Notes: generated from the sequence alone by a model not told the origin. A DNA stretch of 64,000 nucleotides from Maribacter hydrothermalis (GCF_001913155.1 NZ_CP018760.1:3658001-3722000), one strand, 5' to 3'. Positions 27,845-37,354 are shown, counted from the first letter of the stretch. Translations and numbers: made by a program.

Positions 27845-28912
27845 TTAAGTCGCTCCTTGCATAGCTCCAATTGATTCAAAAACTTCTTCTTGGTCTTGTT
27901 TTTCAGTCCAACCCATTTTTGATAATTCAGCTCTAACTTGGTCTTCCGTTTTTTCCTTTACAAAATGATAGTATGCAAAATCTACAACTTCCATTGGAAT
28001 CCTTTCAAGTGAATAAGATATTAGACTTGACGAAAGTCTTAAAATACCAACAAAATAGGTAATTACTAATTGTAAAATCCAACTGATTAATAATCCTATC
28101 CAACCAGTATTTAGATTTTTAAGCGTTAATCCAGCTTCAAACCTTGCTTGCATAAATTCCCAAAAACTAAAAGGTTGAAAGTTATTTTCACTTAATATTA
28201 TTTGATACTGAAAATACTGATTTGAAATGTATGTTATAAGAATCATACCGATTAAAAGGTAATGTAAATGGTCATAAAAAGTGTAATTACTCACTTTAAT
28301 AAGCTGTTTTAAAACAAAACCCATTACAATTGCGACTCCTACTTCAAAAAGTCCAATTATATATATTCCTTTTACAGAAAGAAATGCAACAATAAAACCT
28401 AATAATAAAGACGTAATTAAACCTCCAACGATTGGAATCCATATTTGAGGTTCTTTTCGGATTTTTGGTTGTGGTAAGTTTTCAGGGATTTCATAATCAT
28501 CCCAATTATTTTTTTTCTCTACTTCTTTTTCTAATTCAGCTAAAGTTTCTCTGTCAAATTCCTGTTCAGTTTTTTTAAATGCGTGAATAAATAATTTTAC
28601 TCGTTTAGAATTTCGTCCATTATCCCACATTTCGTTTCCAAGTGAGACGCTTTTTATTGACAGTTTTCCATAATCGAAAGAAACAGTTATTTTTTCAGTC
28701 CATCTATTCCAATCTCCTTTTCGTTTAGCTTCAGCACTTTTTTCATCTTGGTAGACTAAGTTCCAACCTAACTTTTCATAAGTTTGAATTACAATCGGAA
28801 TAATTACAGTTTTATTTAAATCCGTTCTTATTTCTTCTTCAAATTTTGGTGTCCAATTGAAACTATGTTTCTTCTTTATTGTGGATTCGTATTTCTTTAG
28901 TTCGTCGGTCAT
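27845..28912 (-). CDS. membrane protein of unknown function (cassette-like)
   Basis: I do not recognise the 355-residue family. Residues about 1-155 are a charged soluble domain (WTPKFEEEIRTDLNKTVII, GDWNRWTEKITVSFDYGKL, SLGNEMWDNGRNSKRVKLFIHAF). About four hydrophobic segments lie between 155 and 310 (IPIVGGLITSLLLGFIVAFL and others). A short cytosolic tail (EDQVRAELSKMGWTEK) ends the protein. No signal peptide is seen. The gene is bounded on both sides by inverted GTTGCCAGTA/TACTGGCAAC motifs placed within 25 bases of its start and stop, and it separates an otherwise compact gene string from its terminator, which suggests insertion as a unit. Confidence 0.6.
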   Translation of the reverse strand: MTDELKKYESTIKKKHSFNWTPKFEEEIRTDLNKTVIIPIVIQTYEKLGWNLVYQDEKSAEAKRKGDWNRWTEKITVSFDYGKLSIKSVSLGNEMWDNGRNSKRVKLFIHAFKKTEQEFDRETLAELEKEVEKKNNWDDYEIPENLPQPKIRKEPQIWIPIVGGLITSLLLGFIVAFLSVKGIYIIGLFEVGVAIVMGFVLKQLIKVSNYTFYDHLHYLLIGMILITYISNQYFQYQIILSENNFQPFSFWEFMQARFEAGLTLKNLNTGWIGLLISWILQLVITYFVGILRLSSSLISYSLERIPMEVVDFAYYHFVKEKTEDQVRAELSKMGWTEKQDQEEVFESIGAMQGAT

Positions 28913-28919
28913 TTTATAT

Positions 28920-28937
28920 TACTGGCAACTATACGTT
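28920..28937. repeat. boundary motif upstream of the cassette-like gene
   Basis: TACTGGCAACTATACGTT begins seven bases before the start codon of the minus-strand gene. It is the inverted counterpart of TTGTTGCCAGTA at 27810-27821 beyond that gene's stop. The shared core is TACTGGCAAC followed by an ACGT core. Confidence 0.5.
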
Positions 28938-28944
28938 AAATATA

Positions 28945-29463
28945 CTACCACAAATCTCCAATTTCCTTTTTCACAAACGATAATGCCGTAGCAGACGGTG
29001 ATGTCTTGTCCATGGTTTCATTAAGTATGTCTTCCCTTAATTTATCGGCTGATTCTGTTTGACTCATTGCTGCCTTTCTAATCATTTGTATAGTGGCACT
29101 TTTTGCTGCTTTTATAATGTTCCAACATTCATCACTCAAATAAATTTGCTGTGAAAGGTTATGGTCAAATTCTGTTTCAATACTTTTTATTAATAAGCTT
29201 TCATAAGCACCTTTTTCTTTAGATTGTGGTGCAACTCGTACAACTAGACTAGGGATTGCAATGCGTTCTAAAAATAATGCCATTCGTTCATAAGCCTGTA
29301 AACGTATTGGTAAAGTGTCTTTTTGAGAATCTTTATGTAATAGGAAACGTCTACGTCCTTCTTCATTATTGGTATGCATTCTAAAAAAGTAAAATGCTAT
29401 AGCTCCAGTGACTACTGAAGGTAATAAATAAGCAAAAAGTTGAAATATTTGATCTGACGTCAT
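28945..29463 (-). CDS. small single-span membrane protein of a conserved flavobacterial family
   Basis: The 172-residue protein has one N-terminal transmembrane helix (LFAYLLPSVVTGAIAFYFF) followed by a long helical cytosolic part (EEGRRRFLLHKDSQK, LQAYERMALFLERI, SLVVRVAP). It resembles DUF7935-type proteins of Flavobacteriia; no function is known to me. It is the last of the genes on this strand before the cassette-like insertion, only 32 bases from that gene's start, and lies 83 bases after the OmpA-like gene. Confidence 0.62.
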   Translation of the reverse strand: MTSDQIFQLFAYLLPSVVTGAIAFYFFRMHTNNEEGRRRFLLHKDSQKDTLPIRLQAYERMALFLERIAIPSLVVRVAPQSKEKGAYESLLIKSIETEFDHNLSQQIYLSDECWNIIKAAKSATIQMIRKAAMSQTESADKLREDILNETMDKTSPSATALSFVKKEIGDLW

Positions 29464-29546
29464 TTTTTAATTAGTTATAATTTACGAAATAAGAACGTCC
29501 AAATTTCTCAATTAGTATAGTGTTTTATCGATGAAATGCAAGTAAT

Positions 29547-30317
29547 TTAATTTTTTATATCTCCTTTTGCCATATCATAAAATGCTTTATAATCGGGCTG
29601 AAACTTTATTTGTAATGATTCGCGTAAGCCTCCATCTTTTCCTACGGCTACGATACGCTCACCGTTTACGCCGTAATCTTTTATTAGAATACTAGCAATT
29701 GCAGTAGCTTGTTGTAAAGCAATATCCATTTCACCAGTTATATTTAAACTTGCTATAGTGATAACACTTTTAGGATTTGCATTGGCAACTTTAGCAACAT
29801 TTTCAATCCAAGTCTTAGATTCATCAGTTGGTTTAATACCTATGCCATCGGCAAAGAAAAAATCTAAATTTTCTGAAATAATAACGGAGCCATCGGCTAC
29901 ACTAACTTTTGCGTTTTCACCCAAAACTTGTTTAGAATTCGTCAATAGTACAACAGCGGTCGAATCATTACTGGAAACAGCATCTGTCACCCCTTTTAGT
30001 TGCTTTTCTTTTCGTTCCAAAGCAGCCATGGTTTTATTGATATTCTCAGAATTTTGACTAGATAATGCTGCAAAACTATTTAAGTTCTTCATTAAAGTTG
30101 CATTTGCATCTTGTAACTCTGCTACTTGAGACTGATATTCATTTGAACGTTGATCAGCTAACTTCTCATTTCTTTGAGAGGTACTGACCATTCGTGAAAT
30201 GGAATCTAGTTTATATTTTAAATCTTGATTCTGTTCTATTAATTCACTTTTTTTCTGTGCCTGTATAGTAGATATCCCAACAAGTAAAAATGCTAAGTAT
30301 AAAAATATTTTCATCAT
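29547..30317 (-). CDS. degenerate OmpA-like periplasmic protein
   Basis: The 256-residue protein has a signal peptide (residues 1-20, ending IQAQ), a coiled-coil region at about 25-110 and an OmpA-like C-terminal region. It parallels the lipoprotein at 37407-38261: both have a coiled coil, then a LKQVLG/LKGVLG segment, a V-x-V-x-x-G-x-V-x-I-S strand and a tail with FYDMAKGD versus FYSMIEEG. The peptidoglycan-binding residues (HTD...R) present in that protein are replaced by NITGEMDIALQQATAI, so peptidoglycan binding is unlikely. It starts six bases after the glutamate-synthase-like gene. Confidence 0.7.
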   Translation of the reverse strand: MMKIFLYLAFLLVGISTIQAQKKSELIEQNQDLKYKLDSISRMVSTSQRNEKLADQRSNEYQSQVAELQDANATLMKNLNSFAALSSQNSENINKTMAALERKEKQLKGVTDAVSSNDSTAVVLLTNSKQVLGENAKVSVADGSVIISENLDFFFADGIGIKPTDESKTWIENVAKVANANPKSVITIASLNITGEMDIALQQATAIASILIKDYGVNGERIVAVGKDGGLRESLQIKFQPDYKAFYDMAKGDIKN

Positions 30318-30323
30318 ATTTAT

Positions 30324-31883
30324 CTAAATTTTGCCACCAAGATACGAACAGTCTTTTAATTCTTGTACACCATTAAAAGGTACTTTGGTTTTATTATAAC
30401 CGTATGTAGATGCCAAACTGCGGTTTAAGTCATTATCATCAACATTTACTTGAACATCATCCATAGTAAATTGGCTAGGATGCTCATAGCCGGCTGCATG
30501 GGTAATTTCTAAAAATTCTTTTCTGAAAGTGTTGAAATATTGTGCCAATCGGTCCGATTTTAATGGCACGTTAATACCTTTTTGTAGCCATTTACTTTGG
30601 GTTGCAATACCTGTTGGGCATCTGTTTGTATGGCATACTTGTGCCTGTATACAACCAATACTCATCATTGCTTCACGTGCAACATTTATGCAATCTGCTC
30701 CCATTGCAAATGCCATAGCTGCTTTTGCAGGAAAACCCAATTTACCTGATCCAATGAATACAATTCTATCCGTTAAATTTCTGTTCAAGAATACTCTATA
30801 CAGACTTGAAAATCCGTACACCCAAGGTAAAGAAACGTGGTCAGCAAAAGATGGGGGAGCGGCTCCAGTACCACCTTCACCACCATCAACAGTTATGAAA
30901 TCTGGACCTTTTCCTGTTTTTAACATCATATCTGCCAATTCTTCCCATTGGTCTAGTTTTCCTATAGCTCCTTTTATACCTACGGGTAATCCTGTTTCAT
31001 CAGCAATGGCTTCAATTAAGGCCATTAATTCTATAACATTTGAAAACGCTTTGTGCGTAGCAGGTGATAATACATCTTTACCAACTTCAACACCTCTAAT
31101 TTCGGCTAGTTCAGGGGTAATTTTTGCTCCTGGTAGTACACCACCCTTTCCTGGTTTTGCACCTTGTGATAATTTAATTTCAATAGCCTTAATTGACGGA
31201 TTATTTTCTACCAATAATTTCATTTTCTCCATAGAGAAATTGCCATCTTCCGTGCGTACACCAAAATAACCAGTACCAAAATGAAAAACAATATCTCCAC
31301 CGTGCTTGTGGTAGGGAGAAAGTCCGCCTTCACCCGTATTATGAAATGCTCCCGCTTTTCTAACCCCTTTATTCATAGCCTCAACGGCTGCAGCAGATAA
31401 AGAGCCAAAGCTCATTGCAGATACATTTATAACACTAGCAGGTCTAAATGGTTTTCTACGATTGTTATGTAGACCCATAACTTTGGCACATGGTATAAAG
31501 GTTGGTTCTGTAGCATTAGGGTGCCCGTTAGGAACTTCAAACCCCATCATTCTATTTTTTATGAATATATGTTGGTGTGCATAAAGATCACGGTCAGATC
31601 CAAAACCTTCATAATTGTTCTCTTTTTTTGCCGAAGCATAAATCCAACCTCTTTCTATTCTATTAAAAGGCAGTTCTTCCCTATTATTTGCAACAAAATA
31701 TTGTCGCATTTCTGGACCAATACTCTCTAACCAATAGCGTAAATGTCCCACTACAGGGAAATTGTGCTTAATAGTATGTCGTTTTTGGATAAATATATCC
31801 CAAATCGCAACTAAAAAAATAAACAAAAAAATCCAAGCCCACCATGGTAGGCTTGGAATGCTATTTAAAAATTGATTCATCAA
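30324..31883 (-). CDS. FMN-binding glutamate synthase-like oxidoreductase, membrane-anchored
   Basis: The 519-residue protein starts with one transmembrane helix (WWAWIFLFIFLVAIW). It continues as a glutamate synthase FMN/2-oxoglutarate barrel: NVSAMSFGSLSAAAVEAM, NTGEGGLSPYH, IEIKLSQGAKPGKGG, FITVDGGEGGTGAAP, and the iron-sulfur cysteines of CIQAQVCHTNRCPTG near the C-terminus. It lacks the glutaminase domain, so it probably uses ammonia or another donor or has a different role; the archaeal-type short enzymes are the closest relatives. Spacings of two and six bases to its neighbours indicate an operon. Confidence 0.85.
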   Translation of the reverse strand: MMNQFLNSIPSLPWWAWIFLFIFLVAIWDIFIQKRHTIKHNFPVVGHLRYWLESIGPEMRQYFVANNREELPFNRIERGWIYASAKKENNYEGFGSDRDLYAHQHIFIKNRMMGFEVPNGHPNATEPTFIPCAKVMGLHNNRRKPFRPASVINVSAMSFGSLSAAAVEAMNKGVRKAGAFHNTGEGGLSPYHKHGGDIVFHFGTGYFGVRTEDGNFSMEKMKLLVENNPSIKAIEIKLSQGAKPGKGGVLPGAKITPELAEIRGVEVGKDVLSPATHKAFSNVIELMALIEAIADETGLPVGIKGAIGKLDQWEELADMMLKTGKGPDFITVDGGEGGTGAAPPSFADHVSLPWVYGFSSLYRVFLNRNLTDRIVFIGSGKLGFPAKAAMAFAMGADCINVAREAMMSIGCIQAQVCHTNRCPTGIATQSKWLQKGINVPLKSDRLAQYFNTFRKEFLEITHAAGYEHPSQFTMDDVQVNVDDNDLNRSLASTYGYNKTKVPFNGVQELKDCSYLGGKI

Positions 31884-31885
31884 AA

Positions 31886-33196
31886 TTATCCTTTTGGTTT
31901 AATATCTAATAGTGGTGTTTGATCACTATTCAAATAATCTATACTCATTTCTGTTAAAGCACGTACTCCTAAAAGTAAACCACTGTCATCTATTAAAAAA
32001 TCTGGTGTATGGTGAGGAAATGATTCGGTACTACCTGGTGTCATTCCGCCTAAGAAAAAGAAAAAACCGGGTGCTTCTCTTTGAAAGTATGAGAAATCTT
32101 CTGCACCGGTTACCGCTTTTTGATTTTGCACATTTGCATTACCCGCTATCCTTCTAATAGTAGGTAGCATTTGCTCTACCAATTCTGGATTGTTATAAGT
32201 AATGTCAGTAGCATCCTTAATTTCACAGGTAGCCTCACCACCATATGCCTTGGCTATATCCTTAACCATTTCGACCATGCGCTTGTTAAGTTTGTCTTTC
32301 ATGTCATAATCCAATGTTCTAATTGTACCGATCATCTCAGCAGATTCAGGTATAATATTAAAACGAACACCACTTCTAATTTTACCAACGGTAATTACCG
32401 CAGCTTCATTGGTAAGATCAGTTTCTCTACTTATGATAGATTGCAGTCCATCAATAATTTTTGCACTAATTAAAATCGGATCTACACCTGCCCATGGTTG
32501 AGAACCGTGAGATTGTTTTCCTTTAACATTAATAGTAAATTCTTGAGCTGCGGCCATAGTGCCGCCAGACTTATATTTGATAACACCAACTGGGGTTTGA
32601 GAGTTAATGTGTAAACCAAAAATAGCATCTACTTTTGGACTATTCATTACACCTTCTTTTACCATTAATAAAGCTCCGCCTTCTTCTCCTGGTGGTGGAC
32701 CTTCTTCTGCTGGTTGAAAGATAAATTTAACGGTGCCTTTGATTTTATCTTTGTTTTTAGACATTACTTCAGCAACACCCATTAAAATGGCAGTATGTGT
32801 ATCATGCCCGCAAGCATGCATAACACCCACTTTTTCACCCATAAATTCTGAAGTTACATTAGATTTATAGGGTAAATCATTTCGTTCTGTTACTGGTAAT
32901 GCATCAATATCCGCTCTAAGTGCTACTACCTTTCCGGGTAAGTCACCCTTTAAAAGACCAACTACACCAGTATGTGCAACACCCGTTTGTACTTCAATTC
33001 CTAAAGATTTCAGGTGCTTTGCAATTTTCTCCGCAGTTTTAAATTCGCGGTTTCCCAATTCAGGATTTTGATGAATTTCTCTACGCCAATCCACTACTTT
33101 GCTTTCAATGGCCTTGTAGTCTTTTTCAAGATTTGGTCCTTGTGCTTGCACGGAATATCCGAAAAGTACTAAAGCCAATAAACCTAGTTTTTTCAT
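31886..33196 (-). CDS. M20 family amidohydrolase (IAA-amino-acid hydrolase type), secreted
   Basis: The 436-residue metallopeptidase has a signal peptide (residues 1-18, ending VQAQ). Metal ligands are visible in HACGHDTHTAILMG near residue 120 and in the PAEEGPPPGEEGGA segment; the dimerisation lid begins near residue 205. The C-terminal TGAEDFSYFQREAPGFFFFLG motif is typical of the amidohydrolase branch that cleaves N-acyl amino acids or hippurate. It is the first gene of a string with the glutamate-synthase-like gene two bases downstream. No promoter was recognised. Confidence 0.9.
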   Translation of the reverse strand: MKKLGLLALVLFGYSVQAQGPNLEKDYKAIESKVVDWRREIHQNPELGNREFKTAEKIAKHLKSLGIEVQTGVAHTGVVGLLKGDLPGKVVALRADIDALPVTERNDLPYKSNVTSEFMGEKVGVMHACGHDTHTAILMGVAEVMSKNKDKIKGTVKFIFQPAEEGPPPGEEGGALLMVKEGVMNSPKVDAIFGLHINSQTPVGVIKYKSGGTMAAAQEFTINVKGKQSHGSQPWAGVDPILISAKIIDGLQSIISRETDLTNEAAVITVGKIRSGVRFNIIPESAEMIGTIRTLDYDMKDKLNKRMVEMVKDIAKAYGGEATCEIKDATDITYNNPELVEQMLPTIRRIAGNANVQNQKAVTGAEDFSYFQREAPGFFFFLGGMTPGSTESFPHHTPDFLIDDSGLLLGVRALTEMSIDYLNSDQTPLLDIKPKG

Positions 33197-33402
33197 AATC
33201 AGTATTTTAAATTAAATTGTTCTCTTTGTTAAGTTGACATTCGTTTCTCAAACTCATCAACTGATAAGCATACTATTCGGAATTAAAGCTTAAATATATT
33301 CAAAATGAAAAGAAATACCATCCATTGTTTATAAATCTAAATAACATCACTTTTACGATCTCTCAATAATGGCTAAATTCACGCCTTTAAATAAAAGAAA
33401 AT

Positions 33403-35730
33403 TTGAGCTCATTTATAGATGAATTGAACGAAGCCCAAAAGGCACCTGTTTTACATAAAGACGGACCTTTAATGGTTATTGCTGGGGCAGGGTCGGGAAA
33501 AACGCGTGTATTAACGTATAGAATTGCACACCTTATGGCGCAAGGTGTGGACTCTTTTAATATTTTGTCATTGACATTTACCAACAAGGCAGCACGTGAA
33601 ATGAAAGCACGTATTTCTAATATTGTTGGGGCTAGTGAAGCTAAGAATCTTTGGATGGGTACGTTCCACTCCGTTTTTGCCAAATTATTACGTATTGATG
33701 GTAATAAACTGGGTTACCCTGCTAATTTTACTATTTATGATACGCAAGATTCTCAGCGTTTAATTGCGTCTATTATAAAGGAAATGGGGCTTGATAAGGA
33801 TATTTATAAGTACAAGCAGATACAGAATAGAATTTCTTCTTTTAAAAATAGCTTAATTACGGTAAAGGCTTATCGTAATGATCCCGATTTGGTGGAGCAA
33901 GATGCCATGGCCAAAAAACCTAGAACAGGTGATATTTACGAAAATTATGTAGATCGTTGTTTTAAAGCGGGTGCAATGGATTTTGATGATTTACTATTGC
34001 GAACCAATGAACTTTTAACTCGTTACCCCGATGTGTTGATGAAATATCAAGATCGGTTTAGATATATTTTGGTTGATGAGTATCAAGATACCAACCATTC
34101 GCAATATTTGATTGTAAAGGCTTTGGCCGATCGTTTTCAGAATATATGTGTGGTTGGGGATGATGCACAAAGTATATATTCTTTTAGAGGAGCAAATATT
34201 AGTAATATCTTAAACTTTCAAAAAGATTACGATAATGTAGGTATGTATCGTTTGGAGCAGAATTACCGCTCTACCCGAAACATAGTAAATGCGGCAAACT
34301 CTGTAATCGGTAAAAACCAAAACCAAATAGAAAAGGTAGTTTGGACCGCAAACGACGATGGAGCTGTAATTAAAATTCATAGAAGTCCCACCGATGCAGA
34401 GGAAGGTAGGTTTGTTGCCAATTCTATCTGGGAGCACCGTATGCAAGAGCAAATGGGTAATGGTGAATTTGCAGTATTATATAGAACAAATTCACAATCT
34501 AGAGCTATTGAAGATGCTTTACGTAAGAGAGATATTCCATACAGAATTTATGGTGGTCTATCTTTTTACCAGCGTAAAGAGATTAAGGATGTGCTGTCTT
34601 ACCTACGTTTGGTCATTAATCCAAAAGATGAAGAAGCTTTAAAAAGGGTAATTAATTTCCCAGCTAGGGGAATTGGAGGCACAACATTGGATAAATTGGT
34701 AGTCGCCGCTAACCATTATAATCGTTCCATTTTTGAAGTAATGGAAAATATTGACAGAATTGATTTAAAAATTAATTCTGGGACCAAAAGAAAACTTCAA
34801 GATTTTGTTACCATGATTAAGAGTTTTCAGGTAATGAACGAAACTACCGATGCTTTTGCCTTGTCTGAACTTGTAACTAAAAAAACAGGGATTCTTTTAG
34901 AGTTTAAGAAAGATGGAACTCCAGAAGGGATTGGTAAAATGGAGAACATAGAGGAGCTCTTAAATGGTATAAAAGATTTCGTTGAAGGCCAAAAAGAAAT
35001 TGATGGCGCCACTGGAAATATTGCAGAATTTTTAGAAGATGTTGCTCTTGCTACAGATTTAGATAAAGATACTGGTGATGATGATAGGGTTGCATTGATG
35101 ACCATTCACCTAGCAAAAGGACTTGAATTTCCATACGTTTATATTGTTGGTATGGAAGAAGATTTATTTCCTTCTGGTATGAGTATGAGCACGCGCAGTG
35201 AGCTTGAGGAAGAACGAAGGTTATTCTACGTTGCCTTGACTAGAGCAGAAAAACAAGCGTATTTAACCTATACTCAAAATAGATACCGTTGGGGTAAGTT
35301 AATTGATGCGGAACCAAGTCGATTTTTAGAAGAAATAGATGAGAAATATGTTGAAAATTTAACACCGGTAGATGGCGGCTATCGTTATAAGTCACTCATA
35401 AATCCGGATATTTTTGGCGAAGTGGATAAAAGCAGATTACGGCAAGACAAACCAGTAAGGGGAACTCCCCCAATTATTGGACAACCAAATTCTAATCAAC
35501 TTAAAAAGTTACGTAAAATTAGACCACAACTTGCAGAGCCGGTTGGGAATACGCACACGATCGATCCAAATTTGGTTGCAGGTTCCTTAGTGAACCATAC
35601 ACGGTTTGGCAGAGGCAAAGTTGTAAAAATAGAAGGAGCCGGAAATGACAGAAAAGCTGAAATTATGTTTGATAAAGGTGATATCAAAAAACTATTGCTA
35701 AGGTTTGCTAAATTAGAGGTAATACACTAA
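33403..35730 (+). CDS. pcrA: UvrD/PcrA-type DNA helicase
   Basis: This 775-residue SF1 helicase is used in repair and replication conflict resolution. It shows the Q motif LNEAQ, Walker A AGAGSGKTRVLTYRIA, VDEYQDTNHSQY (Walker B), GDDAQSIYSFRGA, LEQNYRSTRNI, TIHLAKGLEFPYVYI and YVALTRAEKQA. A C-terminal Tudor-like tail (VNHTRFGRGKVVKIEG) is the RNA-polymerase-interaction domain of PcrA. The start is TTG at 33403: an in-frame stop lies at 33388-33390 and the next in-frame ATG would remove the Q motif. Length fits the family. Confidence 0.94.
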   Translation: MSSFIDELNEAQKAPVLHKDGPLMVIAGAGSGKTRVLTYRIAHLMAQGVDSFNILSLTFTNKAAREMKARISNIVGASEAKNLWMGTFHSVFAKLLRIDGNKLGYPANFTIYDTQDSQRLIASIIKEMGLDKDIYKYKQIQNRISSFKNSLITVKAYRNDPDLVEQDAMAKKPRTGDIYENYVDRCFKAGAMDFDDLLLRTNELLTRYPDVLMKYQDRFRYILVDEYQDTNHSQYLIVKALADRFQNICVVGDDAQSIYSFRGANISNILNFQKDYDNVGMYRLEQNYRSTRNIVNAANSVIGKNQNQIEKVVWTANDDGAVIKIHRSPTDAEEGRFVANSIWEHRMQEQMGNGEFAVLYRTNSQSRAIEDALRKRDIPYRIYGGLSFYQRKEIKDVLSYLRLVINPKDEEALKRVINFPARGIGGTTLDKLVVAANHYNRSIFEVMENIDRIDLKINSGTKRKLQDFVTMIKSFQVMNETTDAFALSELVTKKTGILLEFKKDGTPEGIGKMENIEELLNGIKDFVEGQKEIDGATGNIAEFLEDVALATDLDKDTGDDDRVALMTIHLAKGLEFPYVYIVGMEEDLFPSGMSMSTRSELEEERRLFYVALTRAEKQAYLTYTQNRYRWGKLIDAEPSRFLEEIDEKYVENLTPVDGGYRYKSLINPDIFGEVDKSRLRQDKPVRGTPPIIGQPNSNQLKKLRKIRPQLAEPVGNTHTIDPNLVAGSLVNHTRFGRGKVVKIEGAGNDRKAEIMFDKGDIKKLLLRFAKLEVIH

Positions 35731-35807
35731 AAAGTATGGCTGAATAAATTTGTAATTATTTCTTAACTAAAATTCATTATCGTATTCTACACCTAACTAA
35801 TTTGCAG

Positions 35808-36656
35808 TTAATTTAAATTATTTTCTATAAATGATTTTAGTTTTATAGAAGTATCAAGAAGGTTAAGTCCTACCCACCCATGACCTTCATTTTGGTAAAA
35901 TGTAAATTCATGAATTACATCTAACTCGGTCAATCTAGTGTTTAGTGCTACTCCTTGAGCGTTGGGAATTAATGGGTCTTGACCTCCATAAAATAATATG
36001 GTTGGTGGCGAATTTGCATTTAATTGGTATAATGGACTAGCATTTTGTAAATTTTGTTCATCGTTACCAAACAAACCAATTAAATCATTTATAACCGGAT
36101 CAGTACTGTTTTGATAGGCATCATCCAATAAATTTGTTGGTCCTACAATGCTGCAAACCATTTTAACTTGTTGTTCATTGTCATGCGCATAGCTCCATAA
36201 AAGTCCTAAATGTCCACCTGCGCTTACGCCAATTAAACCAATTGAATTTGAAATTTGATACGCTGAACGCTTTTCTTTAAGTAAATTTATTAAACTTGAA
36301 ATATCATTAATTTGCATTGGATATGGCGATGTTGTATTATTGGCAAACCTATAATTCATATTTACTACAGCAATATTTGGCAGTTCTGTTTTAATAAAAT
36401 CTTTAAAGCCATTCATATCTATTTTATCACCCGAGGTCCAACCGCCACCATGTATTAACAATATAACTTTGGTATCTTGTGTTCTGTTTTTTGGTAAGTA
36501 TATGTCATAAATTTGTTTTGCATTATCACCGTATGATAAATTATTTAGGGAAATGGCCTCATCTGTTTCAAATTCTATTGTAGTATTGTTATCTTCTGTA
36601 CAGGAGGTAAAAAACAGAGCACATCCAATAAAAACAATAATGCTAGCTTTTTTCAT
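35808..36656 (-). CDS. alpha/beta-hydrolase lipoprotein (esterase, BD-FAE-like)
   Basis: The 282-residue protein has a lipoprotein signal with lipobox FTSC (Cys19). It is therefore predicted on the outer membrane or cell surface. Catalytic features are LLIHGGGWTSGDK (oxyanion loop), IGVSAGGHLGLL (nucleophile Ser), an Asp in GGQDPLIP and a His in NEGHGWVG. The type resembles feruloyl/acetyl esterases that trim plant or algal polysaccharides, but the substrate is unproven. It is divergently arranged to tsaC with 51 bases between them. Confidence 0.84.
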   Translation of the reverse strand: MKKASIIVFIGCALFFTSCTEDNNTTIEFETDEAISLNNLSYGDNAKQIYDIYLPKNRTQDTKVILLIHGGGWTSGDKIDMNGFKDFIKTELPNIAVVNMNYRFANNTTSPYPMQINDISSLINLLKEKRSAYQISNSIGLIGVSAGGHLGLLWSYAHDNEQQVKMVCSIVGPTNLLDDAYQNSTDPVINDLIGLFGNDEQNLQNASPLYQLNANSPPTILFYGGQDPLIPNAQGVALNTRLTELDVIHEFTFYQNEGHGWVGLNLLDTSIKLKSFIENNLN

Positions 36657-36707
36657 AATAAAAATAGTGCGTTATTTATAGTATAACGTTTTTTACAAAG
36701 ATTTGAT

Positions 36708-37328
36708 ATGGCGGAGTTTATAAAAATATACGAAGAAAATCCTAATCCAAAAGAAATTAAAAGGGTAGTGGATATTTTGCGAAAAGGGGGTTTAGTTATT
36801 TACCCTACTGATACGGTTTATGGCTTGGGTTGTGATATTACAAATACTAAGGCGCTTGAGAAAATTGCGCGTATTAAGGGAATTAAGTTAGCTAAGGCAA
36901 ATTGGTCTTTTATTTGTACGGATTTAAGCAATCTGTCTGACTACGTTCGTCAAATAGATACCGCAACCTTCAAAATATTGAAAAGAGCATTGCCAGGGCC
37001 CTATACCTTTATTCTACCTGGTAATAATAGTCTTCCAAAAGAATTTAAGAAGAAAAAAACTGTGGGTATTCGTGTTCCCGATAATAGTATAGTAAAGGCT
37101 CTAGTTGAAGGTTTAGGAAATCCGATTGTTTCAACATCTATTAGAGATGATGATGATGTTTTAGAATATACTACAGATCCAGAACTTATCTATGAGAAAT
37201 GGGATAATTTGGTTGATGTTGTTATTGATGGTGGTTATGGGGGTAATATTGGTTCTACAATTATTGATGTCTCCACAGGGTACCCAGAGGTAATTAGAGA
37301 AGGAAAAGGAAGTTTAGATATACTTTAA
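36708..37328 (+). CDS. tsaC: L-threonylcarbamoyladenylate synthase (Sua5/YrdC/TsaC family)
   Basis: The 206-residue cytosolic enzyme makes threonylcarbamoyl-AMP from threonine, bicarbonate and ATP, the first step of t6A modification at position 37 of ANN-decoding tRNAs. The YrdC domain is intact: LRKGGLVIYPTDTVYGLGCD (as GGLVIYPTDTVYGLGC), the ALPGPYTFILPG motif, and VGIRVPD followed by PIVSTSIRDD. It is the short form without the C-terminal Sua5 domain. It ends at a bidirectional terminator shared with the OmpA lipoprotein gene. Confidence 0.93.
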   Translation: MAEFIKIYEENPNPKEIKRVVDILRKGGLVIYPTDTVYGLGCDITNTKALEKIARIKGIKLAKANWSFICTDLSNLSDYVRQIDTATFKILKRALPGPYTFILPGNNSLPKEFKKKKTVGIRVPDNSIVKALVEGLGNPIVSTSIRDDDDVLEYTTDPELIYEKWDNLVDVVIDGGYGGNIGSTIIDVSTGYPEVIREGKGSLDIL

Positions 37329-37354
37329 TTTTTTCGTATTGAAGTTTGATAAAT

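Noticed and set aside
30529..31269. 246-codon plus-strand open frame opposite the glutamate-synthase-like gene
   Set aside because: It is the antisense shadow of a well-supported gene with conserved FMN and iron-sulfur motifs; its translation has no recognisable domain.
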